From Gammaproteobacteria bacterium (GTDB taxonomy: Bacteria; Pseudomonadota; Gammaproteobacteria; Legionellales; Legionellaceae), in assembly GCA_022600575.1 (NCBI GenBank), contig JAHZKF010000017.1, forward strand, positions 1-35,278: a stretch of DNA of 35,278 bases, read 5' to 3'. Under the pieces are notes generated by a model. It was given only the letters and a program-made list of their open reading frames with translations. It made no database searches and was not told the DNA's origin. Positions 18,556 to 28,287 of the stretch are shown here, piece by piece. The stretch's first letter is position 1, and each line of letters starts with the position of its first letter. Both the position numbers and the translations under genes were made by a program.

Positions 18556-19477
18556 CTAGTTTTTCCCAGAAGTTATCCCTAACATATGCCTTAACAGGCA
18601 ACACATACATCGGCTTATTCGAAAACGTATGACATTTAACCGCGTCTTTTTCCGTCATCAGCACCAAGTCTTCAGCAACCTCTAAGTTTTCTGGAACAAA
18701 TTGGTGATGATCTGGAAAACGATAAGGTTTATGCACTATCCCTAAATTGGTTAACGTATCAAAAAATCGCTCTGGATGTCCAATCCCGGCAAGTGCCGCA
18801 ACAGACGCATGAGGTGGCAAGACTTTGGGATACATGTCACCAGGAATTAAGTCCATTTGATAAGCCCCTGCCCAATCTCCGCCATTCACCACAACAAAAT
18901 CCGCTTTTTTAATCCGTTTTGCCGATTCACGCATAGGGCCTGCCGGCAAACAAAAACCATTGCCAAAGCCTCGCTTGCCATCCACCACAACAATTTCTAT
19001 GTCACGACTCATGGCATAATGTTGTAAACCATCATCACTGATCACCACATCAACCGTCTGTTTTTCAAGTAAAAATTGAACGGCTTGTGTGCGATTGGGA
19101 TCAATCACAACCGGTACTTTTGTTTTTTGTGCCAGTAAAAGTGGCTCATCACCCACCTCACTCGCGACATCATCTGATTGAACGTGATACGGAAAATGTT
19201 TGATACGTGCACCATACCCACGACTTACAATACCAACACGAAAGCCATGTGAGCCTAAATGTTCAGCGATTGCAATCACCAGCGGGGTTTTTCCAACACC
19301 CCCGATGGTTAGATTGCCAACCACAATCACAGGTACATCAAAAGCAGTTTGATAAAATGTCTCTAAAACCCAACGACGAATCCAGACCACCCAACGATAT
19401 ACGAGCGAGAACGGATATAATATCCATGCAAGCACATGCTTTCCGTACCATAACTGATTCAGTCTATCCTGCTTCAC
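18530..19477 (-). CDS. lpxK: tetraacyldisaccharide 4'-kinase LpxK
   Basis: An inner-membrane-bound kinase that phosphorylates the 4' position of the lipid A disaccharide precursor to give lipid IVA. The N-terminal LWYGKHVLAWILYPFSLVYR membrane helix is typical, and the P-loop GNLTIGGVGKTP is at 54-65. SRGYG, DDGLQH and the later VTEKD-like LMTEKDAVKC also fit the family. The length of 315 is normal. Translation starts at GTG (19477), which overlaps the msbA stop by 4 bases (GTGA), so the two are translationally coupled. msbA-lpxK is a widespread gammaproteobacterial pair. Confidence 0.94.
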   Translation of the reverse strand: MKQDRLNQLWYGKHVLAWILYPFSLVYRWVVWIRRWVLETFYQTAFDVPVIVVGNLTIGGVGKTPLVIAIAEHLGSHGFRVGIVSRGYGARIKHFPYHVQSDDVASEVGDEPLLLAQKTKVPVVIDPNRTQAVQFLLEKQTVDVVISDDGLQHYAMSRDIEIVVVDGKRGFGNGFCLPAGPMRESAKRIKKADFVVVNGGDWAGAYQMDLIPGDMYPKVLPPHASVAALAGIGHPERFFDTLTNLGIVHKPYRFPDHHQFVPENLEVAEDLVLMTEKDAVKCHTFSNKPMYVLPVKAYVRDNFWEKLDAHECLQK

Positions 19478-21240
19478 ACGAGTACTTCTTCAGGCGCAAC
19501 CACGTCCAGATGCTGCGCTTGATAGAGCCTTGCATAATGACCACCTGCTTTCAGTAGGTCCTCATGTTGCCCTTGTTCAACCACGCGCCCCTCATGCATC
19601 ACAATAATTTTATCTGCACGTTGAATGGTTGATAACCTATGCGCTATCACGAGTGTTGTACGATTTTCCATCACACGCTCTAAAGCAGCTTGAATATAAC
19701 GCTCTGATTCTGTATCTAGCGCAGACGTTGCTTCATCTAAAATTAAGATAGGCGCATCTTTTAAAATAGCACGTGCAATCGCGAGGCGCTGGCGTTGCCC
19801 ACCCGATAAGAGCACACCATTTTCGCCCACTCGCGTGTCATATCCTTCTGGCAGTTTATTAATAAACTCATCCGCATAAGCATATTTTGCAGCTTTAATA
19901 ATCAATTCTCGCGACACATCAAAACAGCCATAAGCAATATTATTGGCAAGCGTGTCATCAAAAAGGGTGACTTGCTGACTTACCAATGCAATTTGTTCAC
20001 GTAAACTGGTTAATGCAACCTGATTAATCTCTTGATTATCGATTAAAATCTCACCTTTTGTCACTTGATAAAATCGCGGTATCAAGCTCGCAAGTGTTGT
20101 TTTTCCACTGCCTGAATGCCCAACAAGTGCAATCGTCTGTCCTACTTCAACCTTAAAGCTCACATCATGCAATACACGCACACCCCCGCGATAAGCATAC
20201 GATACACCCTTAAACTCAATTTCCCCCTGAACACGTGTATCAAACGATACACCTGCCGTATTTTCTTTAGGCTCATCTAACACACGAAACACACTTTCAG
20301 CCCCTGCAAGTCCACGCTGAAATACCGTATTCAAGGTTGTGAGTGTTTTCATTGGTTTAATCAATTGCAACATAGCCGCAATAATCGCTAAAAAAGAACC
20401 TGCTGTGACCGTTATAACCGACTGAAGCGTAATTGCTGCAAAAATAATGCCTGCAATCCCCAAAGCAATAATGGTCTGCACTCCTGAAACATTAATAGCC
20501 TTACTCATCGCCACTTTCATGTCTTGCAGACGTGAACGCTCTGTTGCTGTATTAAATTTTTTAATTTCGTATGCTTCGCCTCCAAATAAACGCACCACAC
20601 GATATCCGTCAATCGCCTCACTGGCCGTACTCGTCACATCTCCCATTGAGGCTTGTACTTTATGACTAATACGTCGCACGCGTTTATTGGTAAAATTAAC
20701 CAGTACACCGATAAACGGTATGGTTAGCAAAAACATCATTGATAACTGCCAGCAAATGACCATCATCACCGTCAAAAGCCCAATCACCAAACACACATTT
20801 TGAACTAGATCAGTCAGCGCATTCGCACTCACTTGCGCGACTTGCTCCACATCGTACAAAATTTTTGAGAGCAACTGCCCTGATGGTGCTTCATCATAAT
20901 AATCAGCAGGTAGGCGAACGATATGTGAAAAGACCTTTTGACGCAGCACATTCACCACAGCACGCGCAACCCAGGTCATACAATACCCAGCAAAAGCACT
21001 TACAAGCCCCCGAAACATCACCCCAAACAAAATAATAAGGGGTATGATTTTAACAAAGGCCATGTCGAGCTCAATCAAACCTTTATCTAAAAATGGCCGC
21101 ATCATATAGGTAAAACCTGCATCAATTCCTGCAGACAAAACACTCGCAAACAAGCCCAAAGCAAGAATAGCCCAAAAGGGTTTTACGTATTTAAAAAGAC
21201 GGGCATACAGCACACGTGCACTGCCATAAGTTGGCTTCAT
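19474..21240 (-). CDS. msbA: lipid A export ATP-binding/permease MsbA
   Basis: A homodimeric inner-membrane ABC exporter that flips core-lipid A from the inner to the outer leaflet. Six hydrophobic helices fill about residues 20-300. The C-terminal ATPase has Walker A GHSGSGKTT, signature LLSGGQRQRLAIARA, Walker B LILDEATSALD and the switch His IAHR. The start is the ATG at 21240 (MKPTYGSARVLYARLFKYV), giving 588 residues, near the E. coli length of 582. The open frame extends upstream to 21315, but those 25 codons do not match the family. Confidence 0.94.
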   Translation of the reverse strand: MKPTYGSARVLYARLFKYVKPFWAILALGLFASVLSAGIDAGFTYMMRPFLDKGLIELDMAFVKIIPLIILFGVMFRGLVSAFAGYCMTWVARAVVNVLRQKVFSHIVRLPADYYDEAPSGQLLSKILYDVEQVAQVSANALTDLVQNVCLVIGLLTVMMVICWQLSMMFLLTIPFIGVLVNFTNKRVRRISHKVQASMGDVTSTASEAIDGYRVVRLFGGEAYEIKKFNTATERSRLQDMKVAMSKAINVSGVQTIIALGIAGIIFAAITLQSVITVTAGSFLAIIAAMLQLIKPMKTLTTLNTVFQRGLAGAESVFRVLDEPKENTAGVSFDTRVQGEIEFKGVSYAYRGGVRVLHDVSFKVEVGQTIALVGHSGSGKTTLASLIPRFYQVTKGEILIDNQEINQVALTSLREQIALVSQQVTLFDDTLANNIAYGCFDVSRELIIKAAKYAYADEFINKLPEGYDTRVGENGVLLSGGQRQRLAIARAILKDAPILILDEATSALDTESERYIQAALERVMENRTTLVIAHRLSTIQRADKIIVMHEGRVVEQGQHEDLLKAGGHYARLYQAQHLDVVAPEEVLV

Positions 21241-21327
21241 GGTTAAAAACTCGACAACAACTGTTATAATAGTTCGATATTGTAACGGGTCCCGTCTTAA
21301 ATCACCAATGTGCAAAAAAATACAAAT

Positions 21328-22077
21328 CTAAGACTTGATATTTTTAAACCAATTCGCGAGCTCTAAAGGTGCAGGAAAGACAATCGTAGAAGAATTACCA
21401 TTCGCGGTAATATTAGCTAATGTTTGAAGATAACGTAGTTGCATAGCCTCAGGTGTTTTAGCTAAAACATCAGCTGCTTCTAATAGTTTTTTAGACGCCT
21501 GAAACTCCCCTTCTGCATGAATCACTTTAGCACGACGCTCCCTTTCTGCTTCAGCTTGTTTTGCAATCGCTCGCACCATACTTTCATCTAAATCGACATG
21601 CTTAATTTCGACATTAGATACTTTGATACCCCATCCATCCGTTTGTTCATCTAATATTTTTTGCACGTCACTATTGAGGCTCTCTCGCTCAGCAAGCATT
21701 TCGTCTAACTCATGTCGTCCTAACACTGAGCGCAGTGTGGTTTGCGCTAATTGACTCGTTGCATCTAAATAATTTTCGACTTGAATAATCGCTTTTTCCG
21801 GATTCATCACACGAAAATACAAAACAGCATTGACGCGCACCGAAACATTATCATGCGAAATCACATCCTGACTGGGTACATCCATCACGATTGTACGTAA
21901 ATCAACACGTACCATTTGCTGTAAAACAGGGATAATAATCACAAGGCCTGGTCCTTTTACACGCCAAAAACGACCTAACATAAAAACCACACCCCGTTCA
22001 TATTCACGTAACACGCGAAACATAGACACAAACAATAAAATAATAAGAAGTGCCAAAGAACCACTAAAATAAGCCAT
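21328..22077 (-). CDS. slipin/stomatin family (SPFH) membrane protein
   Basis: A 249-residue prohibitin-homology protein. One N-terminal membrane helix (about 3-19) is followed by the band 7 domain, with [21 protein letters not shown] and [22 protein letters not shown] helical region rich in Glu, Ala and Arg (about 170-200) then drives oligomerisation. Slipins form membrane scaffolds and are commonly encoded next to NfeD proteases, which cleave them. Here the start codon is 1 base past the nfeD stop, with GGAGAA upstream, so the two are cotranscribed. Confidence 0.92.
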   Translation of the reverse strand: MAYFSGSLALLIILLFVSMFRVLREYERGVVFMLGRFWRVKGPGLVIIIPVLQQMVRVDLRTIVMDVPSQDVISHDNVSVRVNAVLYFRVMNPEKAIIQVENYLDATSQLAQTTLRSVLGRHELDEMLAERESLNSDVQKILDEQTDGWGIKVSNVEIKHVDLDESMVRAIAKQAEAERERRAKVIHAEGEFQASKKLLEAADVLAKTPEAMQLRYLQTLANITANGNSSTIVFPAPLELANWFKNIKS

Positions 22078-22078
22078 T

Positions 22079-23371
22079 TTATTCTCCTTTATCTGATTGT
22101 TCTTCCACTTCTAAGTGCAAACCTTCAGCCCCAATCACCTTAACCGAACAATCTGAATGGATAGGATTTTTTGAATAAACACTCCAAATTTCACCCTTAA
22201 TCAGTGCTTGTCCTTGCGGGTCAATCAGGCCTAATGCCTTACCATATGCACCTATTAAAGTCGTTATGCCATGCTGTACGGCACGCCGCTTACTACGTAA
22301 TGCCAAATTTAATCCTACAACAAAGAGTATGACATTAAAAAACGTCATCGCTGCAATCACAGCCCATGAAATACGATAACTTTCATGCCCTGAATCAATT
22401 AATAAAATTGAGCCTAAAATAAATGACACTGTTCCGCCTAGCCCTAAAACACCAAAGCTCGGCGCAAAATATTCCGCAATAATAAAAATAATCCCTAAGA
22501 AGATAAGCGCTAAACCCGCATAATTAATCGGTAGTAACTGCAATGCATAAAGTGCTACTAATATTGCCACAGCACCAATCACGCCGGGTGCAATAAACCC
22601 AGGATTTAAAAATTCAAAAAAAATGCCATAAATACCCAGTAATAAAAGCAAATAAGCAACGGTTGGATCAGTCACAACCCATAATAATTTCATTCGCCAA
22701 TCAGGAGTAATTTGTTTCAGCTTCAGGTTATCTGTATCAAGCTTTATGCTTTGCCCTGCTTGTGTAACCGTCATGCCACTCAATTGTCGAAACAAACCTT
22801 GATTATCTTTGGCGATAAAATCAATCACGCCTTTTTTTAATGCTTCAGATGCCGTCAACGTTTTGGCGTCCAAAACCGCTTGCTCTGCAAATGCACTATT
22901 TCGGTTTCTTAATTGCGCTAAGCTCCGAATATAAGCCACCGCATCATTCATGGCTTTTTTGTCTGACGTACTTTCTGATGTCTCTTTTTTAGAATCAACC
23001 ACAGCAGGAGATAAATGGACAGGACTCGCAGCTCCCACATGGGTTCCCGGCGCCATCACAGCAACCGTACTGGCATACAAAAGATACGTGCCAGCACTTG
23101 CAGCGCGCGCACCACTCGGTGCTACATACATCACAACCGGAACGTTTGAGGTCAATATGGCCCCTATCATTTGACGCGTGGATTTATTTAACCCGCCTGG
23201 TGTATCCAGTTGAATTAAAATCAAATCATCCTTTTGAGCTTGCTCAATACCACGCACCACATAATCTGCCATGGCAGGGCCAATACCCCCTCGAACCGTC
23301 AGTGAGGTCGCCTGCATGGCCTGTACAGTCATAGAAAAACAAAATAAACACAACCAGATTGCATATTTCAT
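22079..23371 (-). CDS. NfeD family membrane-bound serine protease
   Basis: A 430-residue ClpP-class membrane protease of the NfeD1b type. A signal peptide ([18 protein letters not shown]) precedes the protease domain (about 20-200). That domain holds [15 protein letters not shown], the loop [19 protein letters not shown] with the probable catalytic Ser, and GAASPV. A lysine further on would complete a Ser-Lys dyad. Several membrane helices (about 230-345) are followed by the C-terminal OB-fold NfeD domain. Its likely substrate is the adjacent slipin. The gene follows the ATPase gene by 26 bases on the same strand. Confidence 0.92.
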   Translation of the reverse strand: MKYAIWLCLFCFSMTVQAMQATSLTVRGGIGPAMADYVVRGIEQAQKDDLILIQLDTPGGLNKSTRQMIGAILTSNVPVVMYVAPSGARAASAGTYLLYASTVAVMAPGTHVGAASPVHLSPAVVDSKKETSESTSDKKAMNDAVAYIRSLAQLRNRNSAFAEQAVLDAKTLTASEALKKGVIDFIAKDNQGLFRQLSGMTVTQAGQSIKLDTDNLKLKQITPDWRMKLLWVVTDPTVAYLLLLLGIYGIFFEFLNPGFIAPGVIGAVAILVALYALQLLPINYAGLALIFLGIIFIIAEYFAPSFGVLGLGGTVSFILGSILLIDSGHESYRISWAVIAAMTFFNVILFVVGLNLALRSKRRAVQHGITTLIGAYGKALGLIDPQGQALIKGEIWSVYSKNPIHSDCSVKVIGAEGLHLEVEEQSDKGE

Positions 23372-23397
23372 GATTACGTTCCAGTGACACCAGAACT

Positions 23398-24567
23398 TTA
23401 GCGTAACATATTAATCCGTTTGAGCAATTCAGGTAACTGTTTCAATGCTGTTGTAATGGGCAGGGCTGTTATTTTATTCGCTAAATGAAGGACTTCTTCT
23501 CCTGTATACACAATAAATAATTCAGCCATAGGATAATCTTGTTTAAATTGTTTTAATCCATGCAGCATTTTAGGCGTGATGGTTTGGCTATGTTTAATCT
23601 CAAATGCAAGGAGTTTTTCTTCTCCGTATACAATAAAATCAACTTCTGTACCTGAAGTTGTCCGCCAATAATAAACTTGATAGTTCATCCGATAGTAATC
23701 AATAAGAGCAAGTAAAGATTGATAAAACAAGGTTTCTAACCCCATACCCGCTATTTCACTGGGCGCATCAAGAACACCTTTGGGGCGCAATTGCGCGTAA
23801 ACGCCCGCATCAAAATAATAAAACTTGTTGGTTGTAATCAATCGACGTTTTGCTTTTTTAGTAAATGCGGGCAGCATGTGAGCCAATAAAAGGTCGTCTA
23901 AAATACTAAAATAATTTTGTATGACTTGACGCTTAACACCGACTTCTCTTGCAATTTCCGTTGCATTAATAACAGCACCTTGTGAAAAACTTGCAACCTC
24001 AAGAAAACGTGCAAATGCAGAAACATTTCGAGTAAGCCCTTCTTGAACCACTTCTTCACGCAAATAAATATCAATGTACGTTGCGAGATAACCTGCAGGA
24101 TCATCATACATATAAGTTGCAGGTAGCATCCCTAGCGTTAAAGCGTGTTCTAATTTGAATTCAGCTTTTAATTCTTGAATGACAAGTGGATGCATATGAT
24201 GCCGAATAGCGCGACCAGCTAATAAATTAATGCCATCACGTTTAAGTTTTCTGGCTGAAGAACCTGTTAAAATAAAACGTTGTCCCTCATGTTCTATGAG
24301 TCGATGAACTTCATCTAATAATTCTGGAATTTTTTGCACCTCATCAAGCACTATCCAGTTATGACGTTGAAGTGATATTTTTTCACGTAAAGCTTCAGGC
24401 TTTGCTTTAAGCGTTCGATAAGTCAGTGGGTCCAGCAAATCAATATAAGTGTGAGGTTGCTCTGCAAGGTTGTGTCTAAGCCACTGCGTTTTTCCAGTGC
24501 CTCTGGGGCCAAAAATAAAAAGGCTATCTCGATGTTCTAAAGGCAATTCAAATAAGCGAGTAAACAT
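23398..24567 (-). CDS. AAA_14 ATPase with DUF4143 C-terminal domain
   Basis: A 389-residue protein. The N-terminal P-loop ATPase has Walker A FGPRGTGKT (about 19-27), Walker B NWIVLDEVQKIP and sensor-like ILTGSSARKL. A winged-helix-like middle (EIAREVGVKRQVIQNYFSIL) is followed by the DUF4143 part, with GMGLETLFYQSLLALIDYY and a nuclease-fold-like TEVDFIVYGEEKLLAFEIKHS. Such proteins are common, often horizontally spread, and of unsettled role; DNA-processing or regulatory functions have been suggested. No Shine-Dalgarno sequence is visible before the ATG at 24567. Upstream lie two palindromic repeats with the likely -10 box. The gene could be the first of the long nfeD-slipin-msbA-lpxK array. 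Confidence 0.85.
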   Translation of the reverse strand: MFTRLFELPLEHRDSLFIFGPRGTGKTQWLRHNLAEQPHTYIDLLDPLTYRTLKAKPEALREKISLQRHNWIVLDEVQKIPELLDEVHRLIEHEGQRFILTGSSARKLKRDGINLLAGRAIRHHMHPLVIQELKAEFKLEHALTLGMLPATYMYDDPAGYLATYIDIYLREEVVQEGLTRNVSAFARFLEVASFSQGAVINATEIAREVGVKRQVIQNYFSILDDLLLAHMLPAFTKKAKRRLITTNKFYYFDAGVYAQLRPKGVLDAPSEIAGMGLETLFYQSLLALIDYYRMNYQVYYWRTTSGTEVDFIVYGEEKLLAFEIKHSQTITPKMLHGLKQFKQDYPMAELFIVYTGEEVLHLANKITALPITTALKQLPELLKRINMLR

Positions 24568-24575
24568 GATTAATA

Positions 24576-24641
24576 TTGATAATTGTGGTTTGTACCATCA
24601 ATTATAGTTGATAATTGTGGTTTTCTCCATCAATTATCAAC
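24576..24641 (-). promoter_or_regulatory. tandem palindromic operator-like repeats before the ATPase gene
   Basis: Two 30-base units (24576-24605 and 24608-24637, period 32) share TTGATAATTGTGGTTT, three variable bases and CCATCAATTAT. The distal copy extends to a perfect 11-bp inverted repeat: GTTGATAATTG at 24607-24617, and CAATTATCAAC at 24631-24641 on the other arm. The minus-strand TATAAT (24606-24601) falls at the junction of the units, about 34 bases ahead of the start codon. This is the layout of an operator overlapping a promoter. The binding protein is unknown and could be the ATPase itself through its winged helix. Confidence 0.6.
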
Positions 24642-24675
24642 ACTTCACATTCCTATCATCCGCCCTGTCAGACAC

Positions 24676-24700
24676 CTTCTCCCGATAAGCGCGGGAGAAG
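24676..24700. repeat. REP-like hairpin
   Basis: CTTCTCCCG (24676-24684) is inverted at 24692-24700 (CGGGAGAAG) with a 7-base loop, a perfect 9-bp stem. It lies between two minus-strand genes and lacks a T-run on either side, so it is better read as a dispersed palindromic element than a terminator. Confidence 0.55.
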
Positions 24701-24779
24701 ATAGACTATGAAAAACCAATAAAATCAATAGGTTAATCTAAAAATTTGTGAAGGCTTTCCAGAATTTTCCTCCTAGAGC

Positions 24780-25466
24780 CTAAACCTCACACTCTTGCGC
24801 CCAAACGCGTAACATTGCATTGCCTTCTGGATACAACGCACAACTTACTTCACGCACTTCTGCTCCCAAATTTGCTTGTTGAAGTCCTAGTAATACGGGT
24901 CCAAGTAATGCTGAAGGCTCACCTTTGCGTTCAATTAAGGGAAAAATACGAACTTCTTTTGCAACGCGGACTAATTCACGAATCGCATTTAAATGAAAAT
25001 CCACAGATTGCTCATTTGAACCTGCAAATAAATAATGTGAACTTAAAGCCAAGTCAAACACAAAATCATCGAACGGCAAGACCGTATCTTGGAGTGGCTT
25101 ATAACGCCCTTCTGCAACACCCGCCTCATAATCTTCAAAAAACAAGGCTATGCCCGCCCGCCGGCTGGTTAGAAACGCATCCATCCCACCATAACTCTCG
25201 ACATTAAATTGACTGGGATCTTTAAGCACTTGTACGGCACGTTCATTAAAAGCATGCGTGACTTCTTGCTCTAGTTCAAGTTTTGAACATCCAAATAATG
25301 GATCAACACTCACAACTTTTGTATGGTTTTCTGTATGCAGCTCTGTATTCACAGCACTCGCACCACACCCATATTCTAATAATGCTTGTGTGAGCACTTT
25401 GTCTGATAAATCAAACATTTCTTGATACTCTGAGACATGATGCCCCCATAAAACACGCTTTCGCAT
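24780..25466 (-). CDS. SAM-dependent methyltransferase-like protein
   Basis: I do not recognise a named family. The 228-residue protein has the order of a class I methyltransferase fold: [12 protein letters not shown] for the SAM loop (about 31-42), VVSVDP as the second strand, [11 protein letters not shown] as the fourth, and a late strand VRIFPLIER with NAMLRVWAQ. The glycine-rich loop is shorter than the usual GxGxG. The start is set at ATG 25466, which has GGGAG 7-8 bases upstream; a GTG at 25490 is in frame but without a site. It is divergent from the leucine-degradation operon, from which it is separated by 88 bases. The substrate is unknown. Confidence 0.6.
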   Translation of the reverse strand: MRKRVLWGHHVSEYQEMFDLSDKVLTQALLEYGCGASAVNTELHTENHTKVVSVDPLFGCSKLELEQEVTHAFNERAVQVLKDPSQFNVESYGGMDAFLTSRRAGIALFFEDYEAGVAEGRYKPLQDTVLPFDDFVFDLALSSHYLFAGSNEQSVDFHLNAIRELVRVAKEVRIFPLIERKGEPSALLGPVLLGLQQANLGAEVREVSCALYPEGNAMLRVWAQECEV

Positions 25467-25554
25467 AAACCCACTCCCTTTGAACTTCACGCTTCACAAC
25501 TTATCTTCTGCGAGGTATAGTCTAGCCTATTTCATAAAGAAATCGGAAGTCATT

Positions 25555-26724
25555 ATGCAACATGGTCTGCCTCATCTTCTTGGCGATACCTTTGACGCCT
25601 TGCGTGAAAGTGTTTATCGCTTTGCCACCCACGAAATTGCACCTATTGCAGCCGAGCTTGATGTTGATAATGCATTCCCCAACCCATTATGGCGTAAACT
25701 CGGGGAAATTGGCTTACTGGGCATTACGGCAGATGAATCATGTGGGGGCGCTAATCTTGGTTATCTTGCACATGTTCTTGCCATGGAAGAAATTTCACGT
25801 GCTTCAGCCTCAGTTGGCTTAAGTTACGGCGCACATTCAAACTTATGCGTCAATCAAATTAATCTGCACGGCACCGATACTCAAAAAAAACGCTATCTTC
25901 CTAAATTGATCAGTGGCGAGCATGTTGGCGCACTTGCCATGAGCGAAGCTAATTCAGGCTCAGATGTTGTGAGCATGCAGCTATCAGCGCGTCATGAAGG
26001 TGGGCGTTTTATTTTGGATGGCACTAAAATGTGGATCACCAACGGGCCTGAAGCTGATGTTTTAGTGGTATACGCTAAAACAGATAAAGCCGCCGGTAGC
26101 AAAGGCATTACCGCTTTTCTCATTGAAAAAAGCTTCCCCGGTTTCAAAACAGCTCAAAAACTCGATAAACTCGGCATGCGCGGCTCAAACACCTGTGAAT
26201 TGGTATTTGAAAACTGTGAGGTCCCTGAAGAAAATGTCCTCGGTGAAGTCAACCAAGGGGTCGCTGTTTTAATGCGAGGTCTTGATTATGAGCGAACCAT
26301 TCTTGCGGCAGGACCCGTTGGCATCATGCAAGCTTGCCTCGATTTAGTCCTTCCTTATGTACATCAACGCAAACAATTTAACCAGCCTATTGGTACTTTT
26401 CAGCTAATGCAGGGCAAACTGGCTGATATGTACTCTGATTTAAATGCCTCTAGAAGTTATTTATATGCTGTTGCTCGCGCCTGTGATGCAGGACAGGTCA
26501 CCCGAAAAGATTCTGCCAGCGTCATTTTATATACTTCTGAACGTGCCACTCAAATGGCCTTGCAAGCCGTCCAAATACTCGGTGGCAATGGCTATATCAA
26601 CGAATACCCTGCCGGCCGCCTGTTGCGTGATGCCAAACTCTATGAAATTGGTGCCGGAACCTCTGAAATTCGCCGCATGCTCATTGGGCGTGAATTATTC
26701 CAAGATGAAAGCCGTGAGATATAA
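25555..26724 (+). CDS. liuA: isovaleryl-CoA dehydrogenase
   Basis: An FAD acyl-CoA dehydrogenase that converts isovaleryl-CoA to 3-methylcrotonyl-CoA in leucine breakdown. The chain is very close to the mammalian IVD pattern: [51 protein letters not shown] and [17 protein letters not shown]. The catalytic base is Glu246 in GLDYERT, at the position used by IVD and not that of most acyl-CoA dehydrogenases. The length is 389 from ATG 25555, with GGAAG 7 bases upstream. The frame stays open back to 25480, but those codons do not fit the family. It is the first gene of the leucine operon. Confidence 0.93.
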   Translation: MQHGLPHLLGDTFDALRESVYRFATHEIAPIAAELDVDNAFPNPLWRKLGEIGLLGITADESCGGANLGYLAHVLAMEEISRASASVGLSYGAHSNLCVNQINLHGTDTQKKRYLPKLISGEHVGALAMSEANSGSDVVSMQLSARHEGGRFILDGTKMWITNGPEADVLVVYAKTDKAAGSKGITAFLIEKSFPGFKTAQKLDKLGMRGSNTCELVFENCEVPEENVLGEVNQGVAVLMRGLDYERTILAAGPVGIMQACLDLVLPYVHQRKQFNQPIGTFQLMQGKLADMYSDLNASRSYLYAVARACDAGQVTRKDSASVILYTSERATQMALQAVQILGGNGYINEYPAGRLLRDAKLYEIGAGTSEIRRMLIGRELFQDESREI

Positions 26725-26727
26725 ACC

Positions 26728-27927
26728 ATGAATCCTATTCACCCCGAAGATATTGTTATCGTCGCTGCCAAACGTACACCATCAGGTGCTCTACTCGGCG
26801 AGTTATCCAGCATTGCAGCCCCAAAAATCGCTGCTGTAGCTCATCTTGCAGCCCTTGAAGAGGCAGGCCTTAAGCCTGAGTCGATTGATGAAGTCCTGAC
26901 CGGTTGTGTGCTATCAGCAGGACTTGGCCAAGCACCCGCAAGACAAGCGGCCCTTGCCGCTGATATCCCTGCTACAACGCCTGCAACCACGCTAAATAAA
27001 ATGTGTGGTTCAGGCATGAAAGCTGTCATGCTTGCGCATGACGCCATTCGCGCGGGTAGTGCTGAATGCGTACTTGCCGGAGGTATGGAGAATATGAGTC
27101 AAGCGCCTTACTTAGTGCCTAAAGCACGTGCAGGCTACCGACTAGGACACGGGCAACTGCTTGACCACCTCTGCCTAGATGGCTTAGAAGATGCTTACGA
27201 GCCTGGCCAACTCATGGGTGTTTTTGCCGATCGTACAGCAGAAAAACTTAAGCTTACTCGTGAAGTACAAGATGAATTTGCAACGCGCTCTATGCAACGC
27301 GCACTTGATGCGCAAGCGAGTGGCGCTTTCACGAGCGAAATAGCACCTGTTTCTGTAACCACCCGAAAAGGCACACACGTTATCAACCAAGATGAAGGAC
27401 CAGATGCCGCAAAACTTGATAAGTTAGCCCGCTTAAAGCCTGCTTTTAGTAAAGACGGGACTGTCACTGCAGGCAATGCCAGTTCTATTTCTGATGGTGC
27501 TGCAAGCCTTATTTTAATGACGGCAAAAGCGGCCGAAAAACAGGGCATTAAGCCGCTTGCACGCATCAAGGCGCACGCAACGCATGCAGGCCCCCCTGAG
27601 TGGTTTACAACAGCACCTGTTGACGCTATTCAGAAAGTCTTAACCCTTACAGGCTGGACACCAGACGATGTTGATCTCTATGAAATCAACGAAGCATTTG
27701 CTGTGGTTACACTCGCTGCCATCCAAAAACTTGAGCTAGATGACAACAAAGTCAATATTCATGGGGGCGCTTGTGCGCTTGGACACCCCATTGGCGCATC
27801 AGGTGCACGTATTCTGGTAACACTCATTCATGCACTACAGCAAAAACAACTTACACGAGGAGTGGCCGCCCTTTGTATTGGTGGGGGCGAGGCAACAGCT
27901 GTTGCGATTGAATGTTTATCAAAATAA
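26728..27927 (+). CDS. acetyl-CoA acetyltransferase (thiolase)
   Basis: A 399-residue thiolase that splits acetoacetyl-CoA into two acetyl-CoA, or runs the reverse. The nucleophile is Cys93 in NKMCGSGMKAV. NEAFAV, GGACALGHPIGASGAR (active-site His) and CIGGGEATAVAIE (second Cys) complete the site. The gene starts 3 bases after the liuA stop. In this operon it would finish leucine carbon, since HMG-CoA lyase yields acetoacetate, which becomes acetoacetyl-CoA once activated. No CoA-transferase or acetoacetyl-CoA synthetase gene is in the window. Confidence 0.93.
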   Translation: MNPIHPEDIVIVAAKRTPSGALLGELSSIAAPKIAAVAHLAALEEAGLKPESIDEVLTGCVLSAGLGQAPARQAALAADIPATTPATTLNKMCGSGMKAVMLAHDAIRAGSAECVLAGGMENMSQAPYLVPKARAGYRLGHGQLLDHLCLDGLEDAYEPGQLMGVFADRTAEKLKLTREVQDEFATRSMQRALDAQASGAFTSEIAPVSVTTRKGTHVINQDEGPDAAKLDKLARLKPAFSKDGTVTAGNASSISDGAASLILMTAKAAEKQGIKPLARIKAHATHAGPPEWFTTAPVDAIQKVLTLTGWTPDDVDLYEINEAFAVVTLAAIQKLELDDNKVNIHGGACALGHPIGASGARILVTLIHALQQKQLTRGVAALCIGGGEATAVAIECLSK

Positions 27928-27960
27928 ACTGAGCTAACTTATGCTAAAAAGGAACATCGC

Positions 27961-28275
27961 ATGCTAAAGCAAAGCCTAATTTATTTAGTATTAAGTATTT
28001 TAGTTGTTTTATTAGCGACCTATGCAAAAATATTTTTTGTTTATGTCGATTTACTCTACGTTATCCTTAATAACTTTCTTGAGCCCCTGTTTGGGTCAGG
28101 ACTAATAGGAGAAGCGTTCCGAGATATGGTCACCTTAATTCTGACGCCTCTTTTTTTGGCAGCCCTACCTGCTCTAATTTATTGGCTCATTAAACGCAAA
28201 CAAATGCCTTATTTTCTTGAGCTCACCTGGCTTTTATGGCTCATTCTTGCCATGAGCAGCTACCTTATCCACTAA
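27961..28275 (+). CDS. small three-helix membrane protein, unknown
   Basis: A 104-residue, very hydrophobic protein. Helices lie at about 5-30, 52-75 (VTLILTPLFLAALPALIYWL) and 84-100, with a short KRKQ positive loop between the last two. It has no match I can name. A good AAGGA site lies 7 bases before the ATG at 27961. It sits inside the leucine operon, between the thiolase and methylcrotonyl-CoA carboxylase beta, with 33-base and 12-base gaps, so it is expressed with them. A transport or membrane-tethering role is possible but unproven. Confidence 0.7.
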   Translation: MLKQSLIYLVLSILVVLLATYAKIFFVYVDLLYVILNNFLEPLFGSGLIGEAFRDMVTLILTPLFLAALPALIYWLIKRKQMPYFLELTWLLWLILAMSSYLIH

Positions 28276-28287
28276 ACGAGTTTTTTG

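Noticed and set aside
24676-24700. Rho-independent terminator for the methyltransferase-like gene
   Set aside because: The 9-bp stem is good but neither strand has a T-run after it, so it is listed as a REP-like element.
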